A DNA stretch of 64,000 nt from Candidatus Eremiobacter antarcticus (GTDB lineage: Bacteria > Vulcanimicrobiota > Vulcanimicrobiia > Eremiobacterales > Eremiobacteraceae), in the NCBI GenBank assembly GCA_003244105.1, contig QHBK01000019.1, forward strand, positions 124,001 through 188,000. Direction: 5' to 3'. This document shows positions 44,809-51,630 of this stretch, piece after piece. Both the position numbers and the translations under genes were made by a program. The number at the start of each line of letters is the position of its first letter. Within the stretch, counting starts at the first letter, position 1. The notes beneath the pieces were generated by a model. The model saw only the letters and a list, made by a program, of their open reading frames with translations, did not search any database and was not told the origin of the DNA.

Positions 44809-45261
44809 TTGATCACATACACAAACGCGATGCGCTCAGCCCGAGGCTTCACGCTCATCGAATTGATGATCGTCATCGCCATCATCGCGATCCTTGCGGC
44901 GATCTTGATACCGAACTTCTTGCACGCGCGCGCAGAGGCGGTGACGTCGGCTTGCGAAGGCAACGAGAAGCAGATCGCGACGGCCGAGGAGATGTACGCG
45001 GTCGACAACTCCGGCACGTACACGACGTCCCTGACGACGCCGTACCTGAGCGTGATCGTCACCGACCCGGTGAAGAAGGGCAACGCATACACCGTGACCA
45101 TACCTGCCGCCCGCGCTGCCGACGGCTCGTACCAGATCAGCGACGCGGGGCAACACGACACGAGCACCACGACCAGCCTGACGCAATCAGCCGGAGCAGC
45201 CTGCGCCACATGCGGAAGCATCGTCTACTATCAGGCCTCCGGCATCCACGCGAAGCCCTGA
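44809..45261 (+). CDS. Type IV pilin-like protein 1
   Basis: Prepilin of 150 residues. The class III signal is a 13-residue leader ending in Gly before FTLIELMIVIAIIAILAAIL, with the essential Glu at mature position 5. Cleavage by PilD is expected after Gly13. AGGAG at 44796-44800 fits a TTG start at 44809 (8 bases) better than the ATG at 44830, which would leave a shorter leader. The C-terminus has DTSTTTSLTQS followed by CATC, a Cys pair that could form a small disulfide loop. It is very similar to pilin 2, including nucleotide identity near the 3' end. Confidence 0.92.
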   Translation: MITYTNAMRSARGFTLIELMIVIAIIAILAAILIPNFLHARAEAVTSACEGNEKQIATAEEMYAVDNSGTYTTSLTTPYLSVIVTDPVKKGNAYTVTIPAARAADGSYQISDAGQHDTSTTTSLTQSAGAACATCGSIVYYQASGIHAKP

Positions 45262-45583
45262 GTGCGCAGGCGCACACAGTCTGCTGGCGGTCATATCGTT
45301 TCATATGAGCTGGTGATCTCACAGCGGTTGCATGTCACAAACGATGGCGAACGTCAGTCATATCAATGAAGCTAGTACGAGAGTAGCCCATATCACACTA
45401 GTTTCTTGTCTAATCATCAATGGCTTGGGCATTACCATTTGGGAGAGGCCACGCGTTTTCTCGACATCGCTGCAGATCCGGTTTTTCTGCAACGGCGCGA
45501 CGCCGGCGACGGCGTTGCCCTGAACGGGCAACTCATCCGCACACTTAAGTGAATTCACAACGAATCGAAAGGGTTTACTCTTC
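45262..45583 (+). promoter_or_regulatory. 322-base AT-rich spacer upstream of pilin 2 with dyad sites
   Basis: This region lacks convincing coding sequence and is clearly less GC-rich than its surroundings. It contains TCATAT-N6-ATATGA at 45291-45308, an exact dyad, followed directly by a near palindrome GCTGGTGATCTCACAGC at 45309-45325. Two further half-site-like copies are TCATATC at 45358-45364 and CATATCA at 45389-45395. This looks like a cluster of regulator binding sites for pilin 2. A short hairpin GTGCG/CGCAC at 45262-45275 follows pilin 1. Confidence 0.45.
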
Positions 45584-46021
45584 ATGAAGAAACTGCAAAA
45601 GGGGTTTACGCTCATCGAGCTGATGATCGTGATCGCCATTATCGCCATTTTGGCGGCGATTTTGATCCCCAACTTCCTGCACGCGCGTGCAGAATCCGTG
45701 ACCGCGGCCTGCGAAGGCAATGAGAAGCAGCTCGCCACAGCGGAAGAGGAATACGCCGTTGACAACGCCGGCGCATACGCCAGCGCCAGCTCGCTGACCA
45801 CACCGTACCTGAGCGTCATCGTCACCGACCCGGTGAAGGCCGGCAACGCCTACACCGTCACGATCCCGGCGACACGCGCTGCGGACGGTTCCTACCAGAT
45901 CAGCGACGCGGGGCAACACGACACAAGCACGACGACCAGCTTGACCCAGTCAGCCGGTGCTGCGTGCACCACCTGCGCCAGCGTGATGTACTACCAAGCC
46001 TCGGGAATCCACGGCAAGTAA
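45584..46021 (+). CDS. Type IV pilin-like protein 2
   Basis: Prepilin of 145 residues with a short basic leader MKKLQKG, then FTLIELMIVIAIIAILAAIL. Mature length is about 138. The head domain repeats that of pilin 1: ACEGNEKQLATAEEEYAVD, TTPYLSVIVTDPVKAG, SYQISDAGQHDTSTTT, and the final CTTC. A GAAAGGG ribosome binding site (45567-45573) supports the ATG. It has the most canonical leader of the three, and a strong terminator lies downstream, so it may be the major pilin. Confidence 0.94.
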   Translation: MKKLQKGFTLIELMIVIAIIAILAAILIPNFLHARAESVTAACEGNEKQLATAEEEYAVDNAGAYASASSLTTPYLSVIVTDPVKAGNAYTVTIPATRAADGSYQISDAGQHDTSTTTSLTQSAGAACTTCASVMYYQASGIHGK

Positions 46022-46040
46022 CGGTTCTCGCTCCATACGA

Positions 46041-46071
46041 GGCCGGTCGCTCGCGACCGGCCTTTCTTTTT
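46041..46071 (+). terminator. Strong rho-independent terminator after pilin 2
   Basis: GGCCGGTCGC (46041-46050) pairs perfectly with GCGACCGGCC (46053-46062), followed by TTTCTTTTT. This ten-pair stem with a U tract is unambiguous. It separates pilin 3, about 120 bases downstream, from the pilin 2 transcript. Confidence 0.92.
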
Positions 46072-46193
46072 CCGATATCAGGTAGGGAAACCTTAGCACC
46101 AGTCGCGTGGAACGATAGTACTAAACAAGCGCAACCGCTACTAAAGCCTTGCACGGTTGGGCATTGCATGGTTGAAGGATACCACCGCCACAC

Positions 46194-46637
46194 ATGAAGC
46201 GCACATCGACCATGGGATTCACGCTGATCGAGCTGATGATCGTCATCGCGATCATCGCCATTTTAGCCGCGATCCTGATCCCCAACTTTTTGCACGCACG
46301 CGCCCAATCCGTGACCGCCGCCTGCGAGGGGAACGAAAAGCAACTAGCGATTTCCGAGGAAGAATACTCGGTCGATCATAGCGGAACGTACGTGGTGCTC
46401 ACGGGGCTGACGACGCCTTACATCCAGAGCCTTCCGACCGATCCGGTCGGCGGGGGCAGCGCCTACACCATCAACATTGCCAACAGCCCCTCGACATACG
46501 GATCGTATCAAATTTCCGATGCTGGGCAGCACGACTCGACCTCCATGGTCAGCATCATCCGAGACGGCGCAGCGGCCAATTGCACCGCCTGCACGTCTGT
46601 CGTCTTCAACCAGAATTCAGGCATTCGAGGCAAGTAA
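46194..46637 (+). CDS. Type IV pilin-like protein 3
   Basis: Prepilin of 147 residues, the most diverged of the trio. Leader MKRTSTMG, then FTLIELMIVIAIIAILAAIL identical to the others; the helix-to-head region (ACEGNEKQLAISEEEYSVD) is also close. The middle differs (TTPYIQSLPTDPVGGGSAY) and the Ser/Thr run of pilins 1 and 2 is lost, though the Cys pair CTAC near the C-terminus is kept. A GAAGGA lies 14 bases before the ATG. It needs its own promoter because a terminator precedes it. Confidence 0.93.
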   Translation: MKRTSTMGFTLIELMIVIAIIAILAAILIPNFLHARAQSVTAACEGNEKQLAISEEEYSVDHSGTYVVLTGLTTPYIQSLPTDPVGGGSAYTINIANSPSTYGSYQISDAGQHDSTSMVSIIRDGAAANCTACTSVVFNQNSGIRGK

Positions 46638-46674
46638 GCGGCCGGGCGAGAGGCGAACGCCGCCTCCCTAGACC

Positions 46675-47460
46675 ATGAGCCTTGAAACTCTGCTGCTGAC
46701 GAGTTGTGCCGCCATTTTGGGCGCCGCCATCGGTTCGTTCCTGAACGTTGTGATCCACCGCACGCCGAGGAGCGAGTCGATCGCCTATCCCGGCTCCCGC
46801 TGCACCGCGTGCGGTCACAGCCTTTCGTGGTCGGACAACATCCCTGTACTGTCGTGGCTGGCCTTGCGCGGCCGTTGCCGTTACTGCAAGGCGCCCATTT
46901 CCGCGCGCTACATGGTCGTCGAGCTTATGACTGCAGCGGTCTTCGCGCTCGCGGTGCTCGAGTTCGGCGCCGGCCTCGCCGGCGTGCGCGCCGCGTTGCT
47001 TGGGACGTTCCTCATCGCCACCATGTTCATCGACATCGACCACCTGCTGATACTGGATAGCATCACCATCCCGGTGGCTGCGGCCGGCCTGCTGTTGTCG
47101 ATCGCGCTGCATCAGGCTCTCTCAGCGCTGGAAGGCGCGTTCCTCGGAGCCGCTCTCTTCGGAGCTGTCTATCTGATCAGCCGAGGACGAGGCCTAGGAC
47201 TGGGCGATGTGAAGCTGGCGGCCTGCCTCGGGATCTTCCTCGGGCTGGCAAACGGCATCACGGCGTTTGCCGCCTCCTTCGTCATCGGGGCGCTGCTCGC
47301 GCTGCCCGTCTTGGCGTTAAGCAGTCGTGGGCGCAAGGATGTGCTGCCGTTCGGTCCGTTCCTCGTGCTCGCGGCCTTGATCGTCACGTTCTCGCCCGTG
47401 CTCGTTTTTGGGCCGTACCAGGCGTACCAGAGCTTCGTGTCCCGCCATCTCGGCATGTAG
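46675..47460 (+). CDS. pilD: Prepilin peptidase/N-methyltransferase
   Basis: PilD-type membrane Asp protease of 261 residues, which cleaves the pilin leaders after Gly and N-methylates the new Phe. The cytoplasmic zinc-binding tetrad is CTACGHS and CRYCKAP near the N-terminus, needed for methylation. Catalytic Asp residues are in MFIDIDHLLILD and in the GLGLGDVKL motif. Eight hydrophobic segments are present. The gene follows pilin 3 by 37 bases and probably shares its transcript. Confidence 0.95.
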   Translation: MSLETLLLTSCAAILGAAIGSFLNVVIHRTPRSESIAYPGSRCTACGHSLSWSDNIPVLSWLALRGRCRYCKAPISARYMVVELMTAAVFALAVLEFGAGLAGVRAALLGTFLIATMFIDIDHLLILDSITIPVAAAGLLLSIALHQALSALEGAFLGAALFGAVYLISRGRGLGLGDVKLAACLGIFLGLANGITAFAASFVIGALLALPVLALSSRGRKDVLPFGPFLVLAALIVTFSPVLVFGPYQAYQSFVSRHLGM

Positions 47461-47599
47461 CACTACCTACTACACGTTCCCGCTAAAAGCGATGGGCGCG
47501 CGATTTGCCGATAGTCAATATAAAGGGATCGGATGATCTGCGCGCTTCGTGGGCGCCGCCTACCGCCAACCCGCCTCAGCCGCCTGGAGTCCACCACCC

Positions 47600-48301
47600 G
47601 TGCAAAAAGCTTCCGACCGACCAGTGGATGCCGCCCTTCTCAAGAGAGTTCCGCTCTTCTCAGAGTTCGGCGAGGATGACATCACGGCCGTCGCAGGCGT
47701 CATTCAATCGCGCCGCTTCGCAAAGCATGCCGTGCTCGTGCACGAGGGCGATGCGGGCGACGCGCTTTTCGTCGTGGTCAAGGGCAACGTCGCGGTCACG
47801 CGGCTGAGCAACGAAGGCAAGGAGAGCATCCTCTCCATTCTTAAAGAAGGCGACTTTTTCGGCGAGATGGGCGTGCTTGATTCTTCGCCGCGATCCGCCA
47901 CCATCAAAGCGCTGGGCGACGTCGAAGTGGCGCTGCTGTGGCGCAAAGATTTCCTCGATCTATTGGGCCGCAGCGCGCAGATGAGCCTGCGTCTGGTGCT
48001 CACGCTTTCCACCCGCCTGCGCGCGACCAACCAAGCGATACAGGCCGCTTCCTATCAAGACATCCGCACCCGCCTCGCATCGCTGCTGATGAACCTGGAG
48101 AAAAACTTCGGCGAACCGGTAGACGGCGGCACCCGTCTGACGCTGCGGCTCACCAACCAAGAAATGGCGAACATGATCGGCACGACGCGCGAGACCGTCA
48201 ACCGCATGCTGAATCGTTTTTGGGATGAGAAGCTGATCGACATGCGCACTGCGAACGTCGTCATCACCGACCACGATAAGTTGCACGCAATCCTGCGCTA
48301 A
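47600..48301 (+). CDS. Crp/Fnr family transcriptional regulator
   Basis: A 233-residue regulator. The cyclic-nucleotide-binding-like jelly roll occupies about residues 15-130 and contains the phosphate-binding cassette-like GEMGVLDSSPRSATIKA, which keeps Gly-Glu and Arg-Ser and so could bind cAMP or a related nucleotide. The Crp-type winged helix has LTNQEMANMIGTTRETVNRM. I choose GTG at 47600, preceded by GGAG, rather than a GTG 51 bases upstream. There are no Fnr-type Cys clusters. Its place between pilD and pilM suggests control of pilus genes. Confidence 0.9.
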   Translation: MQKASDRPVDAALLKRVPLFSEFGEDDITAVAGVIQSRRFAKHAVLVHEGDAGDALFVVVKGNVAVTRLSNEGKESILSILKEGDFFGEMGVLDSSPRSATIKALGDVEVALLWRKDFLDLLGRSAQMSLRLVLTLSTRLRATNQAIQAASYQDIRTRLASLLMNLEKNFGEPVDGGTRLTLRLTNQEMANMIGTTRETVNRMLNRFWDEKLIDMRTANVVITDHDKLHAILR

Positions 48302-48359
48302 CGCCACCCCCGCGTTTGTCCCGTTTCAAGGGATTTGCCGACTCTCGGCAACCGCCGTC

Positions 48360-48387
48360 TTGTCGCCGCCGCCGCAGCCATGATAAT
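48360..48387 (+). promoter_or_regulatory. Candidate promoter of the pilM operon
   Basis: TTGTCG (48360-48365) and GATAAT (48382-48387) are spaced by 16 bases, giving four of six and five of six consensus matches. This would start transcription near 48394, just ahead of the large inverted repeat at 48413-48448. Only the sequence pattern supports it. Confidence 0.4.
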
Positions 48388-48412
48388 CGCTCTAAATTCC
48401 ATTTCACGCATA

Positions 48413-48448
48413 CCGATGAAAAAAGATGAGGTCATCTTCTCTCATCGG
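48413..48448 (+). promoter_or_regulatory. Long inverted repeat in the pilM leader
   Basis: CCGATGA (48413-48419), three bases, and AAGATGA (48423-48429) are mirrored by TCATCTT (48432-48438), three bases, and TCATCGG (48442-48448), around a two-base centre. Both arm pairs are perfect, with a small internal loop. As RNA it would be a long hairpin with a very small loop; as DNA it would be a 36-base operator for a dimeric or tetrameric regulator. Confidence 0.6.
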
Positions 48449-48498
48449 CCCCGTCCTCGCGCATTCTCCGGGGATGGTTATTGAGAGGCTAGGCGTCT

Positions 48499-49617
48499 AT
48501 GTCATTCCTCAATAAGTTCTTCTCGCGCGGCAACGGCAAGCTTGTCGGCATCGACTTCGGCTCTCACGAACTCAAAGCGGTTCAGTACGGCGGCAGCTCG
48601 CGCGGCCCCGTGTTGGAGCATGTCTATCGCATTGCCACACCGGCCGGCGCCATCAAAGACGGCGTCGTCGCCGACGCGCAAGTCATCGGTGAGGCGCTGC
48701 GCCAGCTCATGAGCGAAGGATCGTTCAGCGCCCGTCGCACGATCAGCGCGGTGTCGGGACCGACCGTCGTCGTCCGTCAGATCACAATGCCGGTGATGAA
48801 CGAACGCGAACTGCGCGACTCCACCAAGTACGAAGCCGAGCGATTCCTGCCATACTCGGTCGACGAAGCGCAGATCGACTCCAAGATCTTAGGCAAAAGC
48901 GAAGACGGCCAGAACATGGACGTCCTCATCGTAGCGGCGCAACGGGATCTGATCACGTCACAGATGGCCGCCTTGCAACTGGCCGGCTTGACCCCTGCCG
49001 TCGTCGAGGTCGAACCCTTTTCCATGGTGCGCGCCATGATCGCGCCCGATGACGCGCTGTTCGAACAGAACGTGGCCATCATCAACGTGGGCGGGTCGTC
49101 GACCAGCATCAACGTCACGAAGGCCGGCTTTGTGCCCTTCACGCGCAACGTGCCCATCGGGGGCAACGCCATCACCAAGGCCATCGCCAACGGCTTGAAC
49201 GTCTCCAACGAAGACGCCGAAAAGATGAAGCGCGAGAAGGCCCGCATCCTCTCGCAACAAGACACGGGCCCCGTTCCGCCGACGGTGACGCGGATCTTCA
49301 ACGTCATCACGCCGCCGCTGACCGAGCTTGTGACAGAAATACACAAATCGTTGGACTACTTCCGGACGCGCTTCCGGGGTGAGACGATTCAATCGGTGAT
49401 GCTCGGCGGGGGATCCTCGCGCCTTGAAAATTTGGACGCGTTCCTCAGCCACGAGCTTGGGCTGCCGGTCTCATTGGCCAATCCGCTCGAGCGGTCCACG
49501 CACAACGCGGCAGATTTCCCCGCAGACTTCCTGCGCGACGCCGGTCCCTCGATGATCGTCGCCGCCGGCTTGGGCAAACGTGACCTCGGCGCCGAGACTC
49601 GCTCGGCTGCGGCATAG
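48499..49617 (+). CDS. pilM: Type IV pilus actin-like protein PilM
   Basis: Cytoplasmic actin-fold protein of 372 residues that binds the N-terminus of PilN. Phosphate-binding loops are LVGIDFGSHELKAVQ at the start and AIINVGGSSTSINVT in the middle, and VMLGGGSSRLENLD is the adenosine motif. It begins the pilM-N-O-P-Q alignment cluster. The upstream leader holds a large inverted repeat. Confidence 0.95.
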   Translation: MSFLNKFFSRGNGKLVGIDFGSHELKAVQYGGSSRGPVLEHVYRIATPAGAIKDGVVADAQVIGEALRQLMSEGSFSARRTISAVSGPTVVVRQITMPVMNERELRDSTKYEAERFLPYSVDEAQIDSKILGKSEDGQNMDVLIVAAQRDLITSQMAALQLAGLTPAVVEVEPFSMVRAMIAPDDALFEQNVAIINVGGSSTSINVTKAGFVPFTRNVPIGGNAITKAIANGLNVSNEDAEKMKREKARILSQQDTGPVPPTVTRIFNVITPPLTELVTEIHKSLDYFRTRFRGETIQSVMLGGGSSRLENLDAFLSHELGLPVSLANPLERSTHNAADFPADFLRDAGPSMIVAAGLGKRDLGAETRSAAA

Positions 49618-49649
49618 ATGCGTTCTCCACGGAATTTAGGAGCACTCGC

Positions 49650-50225
49650 GTGATCGATATCAATTTACTTCCATCCTCGCAAAGCAAGTCGTTCTTCGCC
49701 CTCGATAAGGTCTTTCGCGTCGGGTTGATCCTGCTTGCGATCGAGCTTGTGGGCATCATCGCGTTCGACATCGCGGAGAACTCGCGCATCAACCGGCTCA
49801 ACACCCAGATCGCCGATTGGACGCAGCGTGTGGCCGTGGTGCAAGAGCAGGTCAAAGAGGTCGATGATCTGCGCGACAAGGTCGCGGACCTGCGCGCCAA
49901 GGCAGACCTCCTCGAGCGCATCAAGCAGAGTCCTATCCAGGTGGCGGAGATCATCTCTGACATCGGTCACAACACGCCGCACGGCGTCTGGTATTCGACC
50001 GTCACGCTCGTGCACGTCACGGACGGCGGCACGGTCACCCTGGCCGGCGACACCAGCTCGTATCGGGAGGTCGCTGATCTCATGCTCAACTTGGACGGCT
50101 CGCCCGTGTTCGGCGACGCTGTGCTGACGACGAGCACGCAACAAACGTCGGTCGCTTCACCCGCCGGCGGAGACGTACAGTTCTCCGTCATCGGCACCCT
50201 TAGCCCAGCGGTGGTAGGCCAATGA
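49650..50225 (+). CDS. pilN: Type IV pilus assembly protein PilN
   Basis: Bitopic inner-membrane protein of 191 residues. The conserved INLLP motif (MIDINLLPSS) that binds PilM is at the very start, one membrane helix spans about residues 24-45, a coiled coil follows (about 47-92), and a ferredoxin-like periplasmic domain ends it. It starts at GTG with TTAGGAG six bases upstream. Its stop overlaps the pilO start (ATGA). Confidence 0.92.
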   Translation: MIDINLLPSSQSKSFFALDKVFRVGLILLAIELVGIIAFDIAENSRINRLNTQIADWTQRVAVVQEQVKEVDDLRDKVADLRAKADLLERIKQSPIQVAEIISDIGHNTPHGVWYSTVTLVHVTDGGTVTLAGDTSSYREVADLMLNLDGSPVFGDAVLTTSTQQTSVASPAGGDVQFSVIGTLSPAVVGQ

Positions 50226-51091
50226 ATCCGAAGTCAAATCAAACCAGCCGTATCCTGATGATCGCGGGCGCCTTGGCGCTCGTGATGATCGCGGCATATT
50301 TCACCGTCATCCAGCAGAAGCTGAACCAAGTGGCGGCGTCACAAGCGCAGCTGGACGCTTTGCAAACGCAATACGCAAGCCTCAAGCGCGTCGCCGACCA
50401 GAAGCCCATGTATCTGGCGCTCATCCATCAGGTGCAGACGCGTCTGAACGGCGTCGAGCTGACGGCGGATTCGCGCACCTACGTGCCGTCGTATCTCAAA
50501 CAGATCGAAGCGCTGGCAAAGCGCGACGGCTTGACCGTGACGGCGATCGTGCCTCAACCGCTCGTCTCACCAACGCCTGCGCCGTCAGGTGCCGGGGGCC
50601 CGAACGCCAAGACCGTCCAGGATATACCAGTCGTCGGAGCGCCGCTCAAGAGCGCGGGCCGCGCGCTGAACGCCTCGAACACGGTGACGGCGCAGACCAA
50701 CTCAGTGGCTGCCGCCACGGGGGCCACACCGGTCGCCGCCGGAGCTCCCTTGCCCGCGACAGCGGAAGGCGCAGCACCGGACACACTGCCCAATAAGAAC
50801 GTGCGCCCAGGCTCGGCACGCTCGAGCGCCATCGCCTATCTGAACCAGTCGTTCTCGCAAGTGCCGATAAACATGGAGATGGCCGGCACCTACGTGCAAC
50901 TGCAGAAGTTCTTGCGCGATCTCAACAAGTTCCCCAAACTCATCGGCGTCGGCAGCCTGACGCTGAGCGCCACGCGTGGCCTCGTCGGCGAGACGCCCAA
51001 GCTGCACGTCGTCCTTCCTATCGTAGCTTACCGCCTCAGCCCAAGCGCGCCGCCGCCGGCCGTGGTGCCGGCCCCTGCGAGCGGAGACTAA
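50222..51091 (+). CDS. pilO: Type IV pilus assembly protein PilO
   Basis: PilO-like protein of 289 residues. One membrane helix near residues 11-30 is followed by a coiled coil and a periplasmic domain. It is longer than the usual 200 residues owing to an Ala/Pro/Thr-rich insert at about residues 115-195 that splits the periplasmic domain. The end segment VPINMEMAGTYVQLQKFLRD is the typical PilO fold. It is coupled to pilN by ATGA and partners PilN in the alignment complex. Confidence 0.88.
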   Translation: MNPKSNQTSRILMIAGALALVMIAAYFTVIQQKLNQVAASQAQLDALQTQYASLKRVADQKPMYLALIHQVQTRLNGVELTADSRTYVPSYLKQIEALAKRDGLTVTAIVPQPLVSPTPAPSGAGGPNAKTVQDIPVVGAPLKSAGRALNASNTVTAQTNSVAAATGATPVAAGAPLPATAEGAAPDTLPNKNVRPGSARSSAIAYLNQSFSQVPINMEMAGTYVQLQKFLRDLNKFPKLIGVGSLTLSATRGLVGETPKLHVVLPIVAYRLSPSAPPPAVVPAPASGD

Positions 51092-51092
51092 C

Positions 51093-51623
51093 ATGATGAA
51101 GGCATCTGTCAACGCTACGCTCATCGCTCTCACGCTAGCACTCGTCGCCTGCGGCGGCCAACCGCCTCCTGCGGCGGGCCCCGTCAACGCCGTGGCTGAA
51201 GTCACGCCGCCGCCGGCCGCTACCACACCGGTTCCAATCGTGCGCTCGCGCGCCATCGCAGGCGCCGGCAGGACTGACCCCATGGTCGTGCTCTTCGGGA
51301 GCAACACCGGTGGAGCGAATTCCGCGCCCGCCGCACCACCCGACAGCACGCGCGTTGCCGTGTCGAGCTTCCCCAACATTCCGACTCTGCCCGGCTTTGA
51401 GAACGCGCCCACGAGCATGCTCAAAGACGCTTGGACGGGCGTGCGCCTCACAGGCGTCGTCCAAAACGGCGGCTACGTCGCGATCCTCGAGGCGGACGGG
51501 AAATCATTCTTCGTGCGCCGGGGTGACCGCGTCGATAACACCTATACAGTCGTAGCCATAGGACCAGACTTCATTACGCTCGCCAAACACAACGAAGAGC
51601 GGCACTTCTCGCTAGGGGGTTGA
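51093..51623 (+). CDS. PilP-like pilus lipoprotein
   Basis: A lipoprotein of 176 residues at the place where pilP normally lies. The signal ends in a lipobox LALVAC, followed by a flexible Pro/Ala-rich region of about 80 residues. The C-terminal domain (about residues 110-176: VRLTGVVQNGGYVAILEADG, then FFVRRGD) resembles the PilP/GspC homology-region fold that links PilN/PilO to the secretin. Overall identity to PilP would be low, so I leave the symbol blank. Confidence 0.75.
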   Translation: MMKASVNATLIALTLALVACGGQPPPAAGPVNAVAEVTPPPAATTPVPIVRSRAIAGAGRTDPMVVLFGSNTGGANSAPAAPPDSTRVAVSSFPNIPTLPGFENAPTSMLKDAWTGVRLTGVVQNGGYVAILEADGKSFFVRRGDRVDNTYTVVAIGPDFITLAKHNEERHFSLGG

Positions 51624-51630
51624 ATACATA

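Noticed and set aside
45332-45523. A 63-residue open frame in the spacer before pilin 2
   Set aside because: No ribosome binding site, no recognisable features, base composition unlike neighbouring genes, and it overlaps the dyad cluster; treated as regulatory spacer.
46150-46172. Sigma-54 promoter before pilin 3 (TTGCACG followed by TTGCA)
   Set aside because: The spacing between the two elements is wrong for a -24/-12 promoter, and no sigma-54 activator gene is seen.
46072-46193. Possible cyclic di-GMP (GEMM) riboswitch before pilin 3, suggested by AGGGAAACC and a later GGTTG stretch
   Set aside because: The conserved GEMM core and closing helices could not be lined up in order; the resemblance is limited to short words.
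47484-47514. FliA-like promoter before the Crp-like gene (TAAA and GCCGATAG)
   Set aside because: The -10-like part matches well but the gap of 19 bases is too long compared with about 15, and the same CCGAT word occurs widely in this GC-rich DNA.
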